Shown: positions 13,480 through 26,281, counted from the first letter of the stretch. The stretch: DNA of 64,000 nt from Sindora glabra (GCA_020226215.1 CM035236.1:49785057-49849056), one strand, 5' to 3'. Numbers and translations: made by a program. The notes: generated by a model not told the origin, from the sequence alone.

Positions 13480-13860
13480 CATGCTTTTTCTGCGCTAAAG
13501 GCTTTGTCAGTGGGTCGGCGATATTTCATCAGTTGGTATTTTGCATATCTTCACATCTCCTCTATTGATGATTTCTCGAATGAGATGGAAACGCCTAAGT
13601 ATATGTTTGGATCGCTAGTGAGATCTGGGTTCCTTGACTTGTGCAATGGCTCCATTATTGTCATAATAGAGATCCATTGGGTTTGCAATGCTAGGAACAA
13701 TGCAAAGTTCAGTAATGAACTTTTTGATCCAAACAGCCTTTTTTGACGCATCAGAGACAGCAATATACTCAACCTCTGTAGTAAAGTTAGCCACTGTTTC
13801 CTGCTTTGAACTCTTCCAGCACACAACACCACCATTTATGCTAAATACTTAACCTGATTA
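13480..13860 (-). pseudogene. Copia RNase H domain, disrupted
   Basis: The minus strand encodes the C-terminal RNase H of Copia Pol, which removes RNA from the RNA-DNA hybrid. The open piece 13615-13824 contains WKSSKQETVA, EVEYIA and YYDNNGAIA, the usual acidic-residue segments, and ends at KEPRSH before a TAG. After that stop the same frame continues with RSKHILRRFHLIREII, the typical tail. The TAG stands where related proteins have glutamine (CAG to TAG). The domain is recognisable over its full length but cannot be made as one protein. Confidence 0.85.
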
Positions 13861-13984
13861 GGATATAAAGTCATCCTTGTTGGATTGGAAACTGGCATCA
13901 GTGTAACCTTTTACAAGTTCTTCCTTTCCTCCATATATTAAGAATGAATCCTTAGTCCTTCTTAAGTACTTAAGGATATTCTTA

Positions 13985-15010
13985 ACGGCAGTTCAGTGAG
14001 GTTCACCTGGATTTGACTAGTACCTGTTCATCATGCTTAAAGCATACGAGACATTAAGATAAGTACATATCATGGTATACATGATAGATCCAATTGCTGA
14101 TGCATATGGTATCTTATTCATACGATCCTTCTCATCTTGTATCGAAGGACACTGAGCTTTGGACAAATTTATGCCATACGACATAGGAAAAAATCCTCTT
14201 TTAGATTCTTGCATGTTAAACCGTTTTAACACTTTATCTATGTATGTACTCTGACTTAGGCTAAGAAATTTTTTTGATCTATCTCTATAGATCTTAATAC
14301 CAAGTATATAGGCAGCTTCACTTAAGTCTTTCATCGAGAAATAATTCCCTAACCAAGTCTTTACTGTTTGCAGTGTATGGATATCATTTTCGATGAGTAG
14401 TATGTCATCCATATACAATACAAGGAAAATAATTGTGCTCCCACTAACCCTTTTGTAAACACAAGATTCATCTTCATTTTTAATGAAACCAAATTCTTTG
14501 ATTGCCTCATCAAAATAAAGATTCCAACTCCGTGAAGCTTACTTTAATCCATAAATGGATCGTTGTAACTTACATACCTTTCCAGTAGTTTCAGGAATGA
14601 CAAAACCCTCGGGCTATGTCATGTACACATCCTCAAGGAGCTTTCCATTAAGAAAAGTAGTTTTGACATCCATCTACTAGATTTCGTAATCATAAAAAGC
14701 TGCAATAGTAAGCAAAACCCGGATGGATTTAAGCATGGCAACTAGGGAATAGGTCTCATCATAGTCTATACCATGAACTTGCCTATAACCTTTTGTGACT
14801 AATTATCCTTTAAAGGTTTACACATTACTATCCATGTTGGTTTTTTTCTTGAAAACCCATTTGCACCCAATGGGTTTTACCCCTTCAGGTGGATCAACCA
14901 AAGTCCATACTTGGTTAGTATACATGGAATCCATCTCAGATTTCATAGCCTCAAGCCACTTCTTAGAGTCTGGCCCTTTTATAACTTATTGGTAAGTTGT
15001 AGGCTCATCT
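13985..15010 (-). pseudogene. Copia reverse transcriptase domain, disrupted
   Basis: The longest open piece, 14017-14418, begins with YMDDILL, the catalytic YxDD box (14404-14415), followed by LGIKIYRD and the palm/thumb part. Upstream the frame reads through KWVFKKK (about 14860) and several stops to the box. The stops fall mostly where glutamine or tryptophan is expected, for example two adjacent TAG codons near 14675 before MDVKT and a TAA after IYGLK near 14540. The frame is the same as that of gag and integrase, with no net frameshift. Confidence 0.85.
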
Positions 15011-15269
15011 TGATCCATGAGCAAAACATCACCATTTTGAGTCACAAGAAATCCATATCTCTTGGGCTCATGGCGTATCCTACTAGACTTACGTGGGCCT
15101 TGTGTTACTTAAGCTAGTTCCTAACCCACAACATCTTGTGATCTTTTTTCAGGCTCTATTATAGGTTCAGTGTTACTTTGTGAGTCTTGCACTTCTTCGA
15201 TTTCTATTTTCCTCCCATAGTTTTTCTTAGAGATAAATTCTCTTTCTAGAAAAACACCAGTTCATATGA

Positions 15270-16080
15270 CAAACACTTTGCCTTCACTAGGATTATAGAA
15301 ATAGTATCCCTTAGTTTCCTTAGGATACCCTACAAAGTAGCACTTGACTAATTTGGGTTCGAACTTATCAGAAACTTAACGTTTTACATAGGCCTCGCAA
15401 CCCCAAATCTTCATAAAAAATAAGCTAGGACATTTCCCAGTCCATATCTCACATGGAGTCTTTTGAACCGTTTTAAAGGGAACACGGTTGAGGGTAAAAG
15501 CAGTTGTCTCTAGAGAATGCCCCCAAAAGAAAATTGGAAGATTTGTATGACTCATCATAGATCGTACCATGTCTAATAAGGTACGATTCCTCCTTTCTGA
15601 AACACCATTCCATTGTGGCGTTCCAGGTGGAGTGAGTTGTGATACTATACCACACTCCTTTAGATAGTCATCAAATTCTTGGTTTAAGTATTCTCCACCT
15701 CGATCTGATCGAAGTGTTTTAATACTTTTACTAAGTTAGTTTTGCACTTCATTCTTGAATTCCTTGAACTTTTCAAAGGATTTTGATTTGTGTTTCATAA
15801 GATACACATATCCATATCTACTGAAATCATCAGTAAATGTAATGAAGTACTGGAAACCTCCTCTAACAGGTGAACTAATAGGCTCACATACATCAGTATG
15901 TATGAGACTTAATAGATCATTAGCCCTTTCACTGTGTCCAGTGAATGGTGTTTTAGTCATTTTACCTAGCAAACAAGATTCGCATATTTCATATGATTCA
16001 AAATCAAATGAATCCAAAAATCAATCTTTATGGAGCTTGGATATGCACTTCTCATTTATATGGCCCAAACGACAATGCCA
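15270..16080 (-). pseudogene. Copia integrase (GAG-pre-integrase plus DDE core), disrupted
   Basis: The integrase would join cDNA ends to host DNA. The zinc-binding HHCC part spans the stop at 16018-16020 (CRLGH upstream, CESCLLGKM downstream). The first catalytic Asp is in IHTDV and a conserved TDDFSRYGYVY follows (open piece 15736-16017). The Glu of the DDE triad lies in WNGVSERRNR near 15600. The piece 15376-15735 then runs to the C-terminal GCEAYVK motif. Stops at 15733-15735 and 15373-15375 break the frame; all pieces are in the same frame. Confidence 0.87.
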
Positions 16081-16560
16081 GAGATAGGTTGGATTTAAAT
16101 CATTTGATTTAAATCGCTTAGTGTTTATATTATAGACAGACATTTCAAGATCAAGAATATGGAGCCTATTGAACATTTGTGCACTGTAGTAAAATATTTC
16201 ATTTAAATAAACTGAACAACTTTTATCCTTTATTATAAATGAAAAACCTTTCTTGTCCAAACAAGAAACAAAAATAATATTGCTACTGATAGCAGGCACA
16301 AAATAACAATCCTCTAATTCTATTACTAAACTAGAAGGTAAAGATAGATAATATGTCCATATAGCTAGCGCAGCGACTCTTGCTCCATTGCTAACTTGTA
16401 GGTCCACTTCGCCTTTAGCTAAAGTCCTACTCCTTTGTAGTTCCTGCACATTTGTACAAATGTGAGAACCGCATCCGGTATCTAATACCCAAGATGTAGA
16501 AGTGGAAACATTAATTTTCATAACATAGATACCTGAAACGGAAGTCTCACTTCCCTTCTT
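16080..16560 (-). pseudogene. Copia aspartic protease region
   Basis: Within the open piece 16021-16863 the protease follows the zinc knuckle. The motif WVLDTGCGSHIC (about residues 125-136 of that piece; active Asp codon at 16480-16482) is the Copia protease active-site signature. It would process the Gag-Pol polyprotein. This piece is intact for 280 codons but is cut off from gag and integrase by flanking stops. Confidence 0.85.
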
Positions 16561-17385
16561 CTTTTTCAGATCTTCCAGATAGACCTTGCAGTTTCTTTTC
16601 CAATGTCCAGTCTGACCGCAATGGAAGCATGTCCCTTCCTTAGCCACACCCCCTTTTGGTTTCAGTGCAGAGGATTTAGACTTAGGCTTGCTTTTGGATT
16701 TGGAATCCTTTTTATTTTTGCCCTTGCCTTTTCCCTTGCCTTTGCCCTTTTGAACCATCATTATGGTATTAGGCTTAGTCTTATACAAATTTTGTTCAGC
16801 AGTTCTTAACATGCTTAACAATTCTAGCAGTGGTTTGTCAATTACATTCTTGTTGTAATTCATGATAAATTAACTATAACTCTGTGGTAACAATTGCAGA
16901 ATTAAGTTAATGGCCAATTCTTGACCTAGTGGAGCACCCAATCTCTTAAGGTTCTCAACATACCCAATCATTTTGAGTACATGAGGCCCAACAGGGTTTC
17001 CTTCTGCCAATTTGCACTGAAACGAGGCTTTTGTCACCTCAAACCTCTCATACTGAGCTTAGCCTTCATAAAGTTTCTTAAGATGCTCAAGCATGTCATA
17101 AGCTTCCATGTTCTCATGTTGCTTCTGAAACTCAGAGTCCATGATAGCCAATATGAGACAACCGACATCTAATGCATCATCATGATGCTTCTTATAAGCA
17201 TCCCTTTGAGCTCGAGGGGCAGTAGCTTCAGGTTCTTGAAGAACAGGTTCCTCTAGGACATATATTTTTCGCTCATGTTTGAGGACTATCCTTAAATTCC
17301 TGTACCAGTCCAAGAAGTTTGTCCCATTCAGTTTGTCCTTCTCAAGGACCTATCGCAGTGATAAGTTATTTGATGTATTAGCCAT
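16561..17385 (-). pseudogene. Copia gag (nucleocapsid), disrupted
   Basis: The ATG at 17383-17385 begins MANTSNNLSLR, then an in-frame TAG at 17350-17352. The frame continues with the typical plant Copia Gag start LNGTNFLDWYRNLRIVLK (open piece 17059-17313), is stopped again at 17056-17058 and near 16870, and resumes. A lysine-rich basic tract precedes a CCHC zinc knuckle CFHCGQTGHWKRNC at 16588-16629, which would bind the genomic RNA. The first TAG is 11 codons after the start, so no Gag can be made from this ATG without read-through. Confidence 0.85.
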
Positions 17386-18543
17386 TGCTTATTTATGACA
17401 AAAATATGCAAAGTAAGTATTAAATTTAAAACATTTAATAAGGTCTCTTATTAAATGTACCTCCCACTATTTCATTCAAATTAATAGCCTTCACTATTAA
17501 TTCGAAAAGTCATATTGTCTAAGTTTTCTAGTGGGCCAAGATCCACATTTCACCAAGCCTTAAGTTAGCTTTGGTTAATCACTTAAAACTTAGTTATTTA
17601 GGTAGGTAACACTTGCCAATTGTATCATATACAACTCTTGGATAGTTAGGTAAACAACATTTGTTCTAGTCCATCTTATGAACTAAAGCCTAACTCTATG
17701 CTTCTAGGTCTCAATCCCATTAAGATATCCTAGTTAAGTCGGACCCAATATTTGACATTCGGATATCATTATTATCTAGTCGCATCTCACCAAAATAAAT
17801 GAGGTACCTTACTTTGGCAAACCTACCTTATGTCGATCGAGGCCTTGATGAGTGCTAAACATTAGAAGGCATTATAAATTATTTCTTACTTAATATTTTA
17901 GATGAGGGATTTTAACTTAATTATTATCATATCTCACCATAACTTAGCCTATTTATTCATGCAATATATCTAGCATATCTCATATATCATATAAAATAGA
18001 CTACCGTATATCATATATCATGCAATGAATAGAACTATCATATAGTAGGAACACATTCTATCACATAATAAATGCATGCTCATCAATATCATCACATAAT
18101 AAAGAAATCAAAATGTCACATAGTATGGCCCCAAAATTTTATTTTCTAATGACATTCCTAACTAACTCCTTAGCTTCTTCTTATCCCATAGCTCCTTAAC
18201 TTCTCCTTGTTCTAAGCCAAGAATGCTCCATTGCAATTACAAATTTACAACAAAAAGCCCGAGCTTCATTCAGGGGGAGTGAGATGAGAAGAGAACATAC
18301 ATTAGAAAAATAGAGGAAGACACGACACGCAGGTCGTATTTAAAATCTGTCCATAAAAACTTCAAGGGCTATACTATGCAACACATTCATGCATCATATG
18401 TAATAATTGCTAAGAAATATATGTAACTAAGATAAGGAGGATGATTGTCGTATATATTTCATAACATAATCATCATAAAAAATCATATTCTAAAACAGCA
18501 CCTTAAGAACAAAAATAATTTTTGAACACTATGCAAAGTTAGC

Positions 18544-18632
18544 ATGGCGGTCCCGCTAGTCGGTTAACGAGCGGGGGTTAAGAGGGCAGAGCCCCTTGCC
18601 GGAGGGCGCGGGGGACGAAGCCCCCCGAGCCA
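18544..18632 (-). repeat. GC-rich triple hairpin block in the leader
   Basis: An abrupt GC-rich island in AT-rich surroundings with three consecutive short hairpins: CCCGCT/AGCGGG (18552-18557 with 18570-18575), GGGC/GCCC (18584-18587 with 18591-18594) and GGGGG/CCCCC (18610-18614 with 18621-18625). Similar G/C-clustered motifs occur in leaders of other plant Copia elements as I recall them. An RNA-structure role is inferred. Confidence 0.65.
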
Positions 18633-19291
18633 AAAATTGAATTCATCTAACATCCAAATTTTAATTCATTTTTCTAACAATTGACACACCCCAAGTCGAA
18701 CAATTCGACTATATGATTGACATTCAAATCATAGTTTCAAAATAGGTTTTACATTGGATAGATTTAATCACATCAAATATATCCAACTTAATTCAAACAT
18801 ATTAAACAATATACTTCATACATTAATCCAAATTTATTTCAAATCACATTAAAACAAATTTAACCAAATTTATATGTCAAGTCAGATTCGAAATTAATCA
18901 CATTGATTCCGTGTAGAATAGATCAGATTCTTTAAATGTAGATTATATCACATATACTATACAGATTCAAGGTTTCATCATATGAAAGCTCGGAATTAAA
19001 TACTAATCCAAAATGCATATATATATCACACATATATAACCTAACTTAAGGATTAAGTTTGATTAATTTTGATTCATAACAGAACCTCTTTACTTTAGAA
19101 AATGATTTTTACGTAATTAATCCTATTTGTTCTATTTAAAGCAGAACCCAGAATCAATCACAGAAGTAGATTCAAATTCAAATAAAAAACCTAGAATTAC
19201 GCATGAAACAGATTTGAACATGAACCAGAAAAACGCATAATCAGATTCATACAATTTATCTCATCAATTGTTAATCAAATTTGAAATACAG

Positions 19292-19411
<120 letters not shown>

Positions 19412-19607
19412 AAATCAAAACCAAACAACGAGTTTGCATATATCTTATATATATCTTCGGTTTAAATAGAAACTAATTTGATATTTATTTATCACATAAA
19501 TGTTCATCAAAAATGCAATTCTGATTTAAACCAAAATAGAATATTTATCATATAAACATTCAGAAAAATGGTAAAACACATAATCAGAACTATATTTTTT
19601 GCAAGAA

Positions 19608-19619
19608 GCTCTGATACCA
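19608..19619 (-). other. Primer-binding site (initiator Met tRNA)
   Basis: The minus strand reads TGGTATCAGAGC one base after the LTR end. This is the standard plant Copia sequence complementary to the 3' end of initiator methionine tRNA, which primes minus-strand cDNA. Confidence 0.93.
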
Positions 19620-19956
19620 CTATTGGGAATTCGAATTATTACATGCAGGGAAATTTTAAAATTTTGATCCAAATTCTACCTAGGATCCATGCAAAAAGCA
19701 TAAATCGATGATTAGGGTTTTACTTATTAGGCACTCGTATTTCTATTGATCAAAACTTGAGAGTGGATGAATCAAACGTCGGCCGAAAGGTACAGTGTCT
19801 CTATGGTATCCACACGGAGGGAACAATGACCTCTCGCCCTCCACGAATATGCTAGGATGCGTTTCTCTCTCTAGGAATTAGGATTCGATGTTTTCTAAGT
19901 GATATAGGGTTTTAAGAGGCTAATAAGCATGTGTTTAATGTGCTGCCCTCAAGCCC

Positions 19957-19966
19957 CTTTTATAGA
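19957..19966 (-). promoter_or_regulatory. Likely TATA box of the 5' LTR
   Basis: The minus strand reads CTATAAAAGGG, followed by the start of a probable R region. The same element is at 20744-20755 in the nested solo LTR (CTATAAAAAGGG). Position about 1.3 kb into the LTR fits the U3/R border. Confidence 0.55.
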
Positions 19967-20409
19967 ACTTAGGCAAGCCACAATCTTAATCCTACTAGGA
20001 TAATGCTTCCAAAATCCTAATCACACTTAACAACTCATTTTATCCTTATCCTAGAAATAATGAGGAGAAATAGGACTTATCTATTAATTATCTAATATTA
20101 GATAATATTATCTCATAATATAAATATCTTAATATTAGATAATTGCATATAGTTATCAAATATCAAAATAATATTATCTCATAATATATTTATCTAATAT
20201 TTGATAACGTAATTATTTGATATTACTTTAATATCAAATAATATCACATAATATATATATATATATTACGTGAATAACACATTATTATTCTTAATAATAA
20301 TATATATATGCACAAAAATAAGTCCAATTAATTGGATATTAATATAATTAAAGTCCAATTAATTATTGTCTTATTCTTACTCCTTTTGTGTGATCCTGTA
20401 AGTTCTTAC

Positions 20410-22062
20410 TGTTGGGAATTCGGATTATCACATGCAGCGGAATTTTAAATTTTGATCCGAATTCTACCTAGGATCCATGCAAAAAGCATGAGTCAATGAT
20501 TAGGGTTTTACCTATTGGGCACTCGTGTTTCTACTGATCAAAACTTGAGAGCGGATGAATCAAACGCCGGCCGGAAGGTACAGCGTCTCTACGGTATCCA
20601 CACGGAGTGAACAACGACCTCTCACCCTCCACGCGTCTGCTAGGATGCGTTTTTCTCTCTAAGAATTAGGATTGGATGTTTTCGGAGTGATTTAGGGTTT
20701 ATATGGAAGCTTAAAACGTGATTCTTAAGTGCTGCCCTCAAGTCCCTTTTTATAGAACTTAGGCAAGTCATAATCCTAGTCCTACTAGGATAATGCTTCC
20801 AAAATCCTAATCACACTTAACAACTCATCTTATCCTTATTCTAGAGATAATGGGAAGAGATAAGACTTATCTATTAATTATCTAATATTAGATAATGATA
20901 TTATCTCATAATATAAATATCTTAATATTAGATAATTGCATATAGTTATCAAATATCAAAATAATATTATCTCATAATATTTTTATCTAATATCTGATAA
21001 GATAATTACTTGATATTACTTTAATATCAAATAATATCACATAATATATATATATATATATATAAACGTGAATTTATTATTCTTAATAATATATATGCAC
21101 GAAAATAAGTCCAATTAATTGGATATTAATATAATTAAAGTCCAATTAATTATTGTCTTATTCCTACTCCTTTTGTGTGACCCTGTAGGTTCTTACTACG
21201 TTGACAATGACTTATTATTGAGCCATAGACAGCGAGCGGTATCTAGCAATACATCACTGCCACTCAAGTAGTAAGAATGTCTGTGATTCGACATCCACCT
21301 AATACATGATCAACGTTTTACATCATGACCCTTTTGTAATAATATCCAAATTGAACTGGAGGCATGGAATGTGTCATCCTCGTCAATGTTCAATTTATAT
21401 TTCTTGATACTGAGTAGACTTAAAATAAATAATTAATATCACATATTAATTCAACTGAGCATGGCCATGCATTTCTAAGTCTCACTCAATCAAGGGGCCC
21501 AAGGATATTTCTCTTTTATACAAGAGTAACAAAATCCCATTTACATCACTCACTTCCCTCTGCATGATTTATGACACACCCAATCAATGCCCTACTTGTC
21601 ACCTGATTAAAAGTGACATAGGACAATATTAAAGTGAGTAATTTCTCATGTAAGGAACCGTAGTGACTTCAGGTCAAAGGTTTATGTGTAGTTGTGATCA
21701 TATGAGAATAACTTATGACACGTTTATCCATGCAATATTCTCATAGTGGGTCAGTCCAGTACATTGTTCACTAGCAATGTACTCATGTATTGACTTGATA
21801 TCACATATCCATGATTCGTAATCATCAGTCACTATACATACTAGTCTCGATGTATTATTACTATCCTTTTTCATAATAATACTTGACTAGGGGCATTTTA
21901 GGAATAGCAAAGCTATTCCAAGGATAATTATTATATTAAGTTATAAATTGCGCATAATAATAATAAAAATAATATAATAATTAAATTGCCTAAAATAAAA
22001 TATAATACATTGTGTATAATTCTAATCATCTTATATGATTGGTTCTAGGACACACACCAACA
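20410..22062 (-). mobile_element. Intact solo LTR (1653 bases) of the same Copia family, nested
   Basis: It has perfect ends TGTTGGGAATTC (20410) and CACACACCAACA (22062). A perfect 5-base target duplication CTTAC lies at 20405-20409 and 22063-22067. It sits in the 5' LTR of the larger element in the same orientation. It retains TG...CA ends while the surrounding LTR has TA...TA, so it looks younger. No coding sequence is present. Confidence 0.93.
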
Positions 22063-22949
22063 CTTACTACATTGACAATGACTCATTATTGAGCCATAGA
22101 CGGTGAGTGGTATCTAGCAATACATCACTATCACTCAAGTAGTAAGAATGTCTATGATTCAACATCCACCTAATACATGATCAACGTTTTGCATCATAAC
22201 CCTTTTGTAATAATATTCAAATTGAACTGGAGGCATGGAATGTGTCATCCTCATCAATGTTCAATTTATATTTCTTAATATTGAGTAGACTTAAAATAAA
22301 TGATTAATATCACATATTAATCCAATTGAGCATGGCCATGCATTTCTAAGTCTCACTCAATCAAGGGGCCCAAGGATATTTCTCTTTTATACAAGAGTAA
22401 CAAAATCCCTTCTACATCACTCACTTCTCTCTGTACGATTCATGACACACCTAATCAATGCCCTATTCGTCATCCTGATTAAAGGTGACATAGGATAATA
22501 TTAAAGTGAGTAATTCCTCATGTAGGAAACCGTAGTGACTTCAGGTCAAAGGTTTATGTGTATTTGTGATCATATAAGAATAACTTATGACATATCTATC
22601 CATGCAATATTCTCATAGTGGGTCAGTCCAGTACATTATTCACTAATAATGTACTCATATATTGACTTGATATCACATATCCATGATTCATAATCATCAG
22701 TCATTATACATGCTAGTCTCGATGTATTATCACATATCATTTTCGTAATAATACTTTACTAAGGGCATTTTAGAAATAGCGAAGCTATTCGAAGGATAAT
22801 TATTGTATTAAGTTATAAATCAAGCAGAATAATAATATAATTATAAAAATAAAATATAATAATTAAATTGCCTAAAATAAAACATAATACATTGTGTATT
22901 ACTTCAATCATCTATATAATTAGTTCCTAGGACACACACCAATAAATAC

Positions 22950-25472
22950 AAGTACTACAAAATTCAAGGGTTAACATCATATAGATACAAGAAGACCTAA
23001 TACCAAGTGATAGCTATCATCTAAACTAGCTATTCACCAAGTCCTCAAAAAGCACATCCATATCAAAGTCAGTTAGGTCCTCAAAAACTAGAATATAAGG
23101 TGGTAGCTCCACTATTGCTAGTGTTGGTAGCATAGTTAGATGTATAAAATGGAGTAGTGGGGAATACTAGAGCTAATATAAAGGGACTATAGGGCTCATA
23201 ATCATATGGAAGTACATCTACCATACCCGTGATGATCACAGGCTTATCTAGAATGAGGTCCGTAAAGGCCAACTTATAGCTAAAATCTACAAAATACTAA
23301 TCTAGAAATAATTGGACAAATTCTAGCTCTTAAGGTTAAATGCTAATAACTTTTATTCGAGCTCATTGATGTACACTCATTGCTGTACACTATCATCATC
23401 ATCAATCACAAGAGAAAAATGAAACTCCTACTTGAATAAACCATACTTAGTATCATAAAAATGCCACCTCACGTCTGTGATCTTAATTGCATTCATAAAA
23501 AGGAGGAGTATTTACAAAACATATCCATAAGTAAAGTGAGGAATAAATCACTTAATAATTAGCTATCATACAATTTTTCTAATGCATTTTAATTAGGAAA
23601 ATCAAACATATATAAGACATATATAAAAATGATTTCTTACTCTTCTATATAATTTACACTTAGTAATTTTGTTTACCACACTACTAGAAATTTACATAAA
23701 ATAGGACTTGATCACATGATTTAGTCATAAATATAATATAACCATTTAATTAATAATTAAGTGGCAATAAGACATAAAAGGTTTCTTCTTTATTACTTTG
23801 AAATAACCACAACCACATGTAACCTAACCTTATGCCTCTCACTTAATTCATATCATTCTATGTGACTTAGAATATATGGTTCCATACCAATCTCTTATCC
23901 TTTCCACAAAGGTTGTATAACCATAATTTTTTTATCATATTGTCACATACAACACTCAAGCTAACAATTGCATATGATATTTAAACCTTTTTCACTTGGA
24001 GCTCTTTCTAGCCTATTTTCCTATAGAGCTTTCTCTAGCTTATTTTTCACATAGGGCTTCTTCCAACTCATTTTCACATAATAGGGTAAAGTTATAATGC
24101 CATCTTTTTTTCATAATCATAACATGATATAAGATAGAATATGATATAGCAAGAAATAATTTACAATTAGCTCATCACATTTTTAGTGACCAAAATAAGC
24201 ATTTGTACTTCAATTTTCATATTATTCTATCACATTCTCATACAAGACTTTATCAACTCTAGATCATTTTCATAAGCACCATTCACAAATACCCTTGCAT
24301 TCAAATTCATCAGTGCACATATATACAATTAATAAGTTAAACTTTTATTTCACGCACTATTATACTTATAGTTTTAGCTTGAAAACCATGAGGCTTTAAT
24401 GGTTTCACAATAATTTTCTTTCCCTTTCAAGCATATTTTTAAGCCATAATTCCACACATGCTTATGATATAGACATGAATAAAAATACTTCATTTTAAAA
24501 TTATCATAATGGTACATAGTTTTCTAGCCTAGAATTGTGACACTCCTAGTTAAACTTTCTAGGTTCATTCATTTACAAACCTAATTACATTCAATTTTAT
24601 ACTTTATACATTATTTTATCAAATAAGAAAACTATTTTTCCTTACTAATTCAAGCCTACATTACCTACTAACAGTAAATAAACTATACATTTTCATCTCA
24701 TTTTAACATCAAATAATTATGCAAACAATTGCAAACCCTCCCTCGATTTTAACAATCACCCTTACACTTGAAAATTTTATTTTAAATAGAAAAGTTTTGT
24801 CAATTTTTCTATAAATTTTTAGAATTAATTTAGAGATAATAAATGTAATTTTTCAACCCTTTTCATGCTCAAAACTTGTTACATAAGTTTTTAGAACAAC
24901 TAACCAAAAAACCATTTTGTAGGAGATAATACTTAGGTTCAAAATAAGATTTCTTTGTCTTGTTTTTCCTAATAAAACCAATAGATATTTTCAACTTGAT
25001 TTTGCTTCAAAAACCTTGATAAAATTTCCAATAATTCTTCCTAAATAATTTAGAATATAGTATAATAAAATTTTTGTACAAAAATAGAATTTTTTTTACT
25101 AAAATAGTAGAATACCTATGAGCTATATGCATGTTTTTAAACATGATCTTCACTTTAAAGTTTTGATGTAATCATCATACATTATTCTTATTAAGGTTTA
25201 AAATAATGTACAATTAATTTTATAATAAAAATTAAAATTTTTCCCTATGCTTCTAAGGAAAACCCGAGAGCTTCATATGATGCTCCAAAAAAAAAAAATT
25301 TTATGAATAAAACCATGTTTACAAATATTTATTATTTCAAGTGTTAATTAGAAAAGTAATTTTCACAAATTTCTTCAAGAGTTTCCCTTTTTAGTTTCTT
25401 TGTAAATCCTTTTTCAAAACTTTTCTTTTTTCTGAAAATAAAAATGGAAATGAAATCATTTTTTCTCAAACC
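22950..25472. other. Intergenic or old repeat DNA with one minus-strand open stretch
   Basis: A 63-codon minus-strand frame at 23081-23272 (MAFTDLILDKPVIITGMVD...) continues past its stop as EDLTDFDMDVLFEDLVNS, so a longer coding-like stretch runs from about 23275 down to 23030. Its composition looks protein-like and it may be part of an old retroelement, but I do not recognise a domain. Around 23998-24085 there are three imperfect units of about 30 bases (ctttct..agcctattttc). The rest is AT-rich with nothing identifiable. Confidence 0.35.
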
Positions 25473-26038
25473 ATCCACTACTATAAAATTGTAATTCCAT
25501 AATGGTCATAGTAAAAACTAATGTCTATATAAATGTAGAACATTTTTGAAATTATTGCAAAAAATAAGATGATAATTTTTAAAATAACTAACATCAATAG
25601 TTACATAGTGGCATTTTTTAAATTTATAAGAAAACCTAAGACGGCAATTGAAATAAACATCAATGTATAAAGTTAATGGTTATGGTACTCCAAATTTCAT
25701 CAAACAATAAGATGTCAGTTATTTACATAACAATTATCCATAGGCATTTCATATTTTTTTATATTTAAGTTCAATGTGTTGATGTTTGTATCCTTGTGAA
25801 AAAAATATGAAAAAATAACATATAACTTATTATTAATTGCTGATGTTTAATGAAAATAAAGAAATATTTCTTTATTAATTTAAAAATTAAGCTTTTTCTT
25901 TAAATGTAAAAAATTTAAGGTCTTAAAACATTATAAACATCTCATCTTATTTATGCAAATTATCAATTTTCTTTTACACTTGATCCATCTCTCAAACAAT
26001 TTATAGAATGGTCCTTATAATTTTCCAAAAGTCGATAT

Positions 26039-26199
26039 GGTATATAAGTGATGAAAATATCATGCGAAATGGCATCGATTGCTTAAAACAAACGAACACA
26101 TAAAAATAAGATAGTGGTTGGTATATAAGTGATGAAAATATCATGCGAAATGGCATCGATTGCTTAAAACAAACGAACACATAAAAATAAGATAGTGGT

Positions 26200-26200
<1 letters not shown>
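26039..26200. repeat. Perfect 81-base tandem duplication
   Basis: 26039-26119 and 26120-26200 are identical copies beginning ggtatataagtgatg and ending atagtggtt. It lies in the 5' part of the CACTA element, directly before a (TA)n tract. Confidence 0.95.

Positions 26201-26201
<1 letters not shown>

Positions 26202-26278
<77 letters not shown>
26202..26278. repeat. (TA)n microsatellite
   Basis: Uninterrupted CT(AT)n tract of about 76 bases directly after the 81-base duplication. Confidence 0.95.

Positions 26279-26281
<3 letters not shown>

Larger units (their letters stand above)
19621..22944 (-). repeat. 5' LTR of the Copia element, split by a solo LTR
   Basis: The U5 end at 19621 reads TATTGGGAATTC on the plus strand (canonical TG changed to TA) and the U3 end at 22944 reads CACACCAATA. 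Removing the insertion 20410-22062 and one copy of CTTAC leaves about 1666 bases, agreeing with the 1653-base intact copy inside it. The join restores 'aagttcttactacattgac', as seen uninterrupted at 21189-21206 in the inserted copy. Confidence 0.9.

Noticed and set aside
13551..13835. 94-codon frame overlapping the Copia RNase H
   Set aside because: Wrong frame; the RNase H motifs are in the overlapping frame that stays in register with the rest of Gag-Pol.
16603..16809. Plus-strand 68-codon frame rich in Ala, Leu and Phe
   Set aside because: Antisense of the lysine/glycine-rich Gag tract.
23676..23700. CACTACTAGAAATT, a typical CACTA terminus
   Set aside because: No matching reverse-oriented end or 3-base duplication was found nearby.
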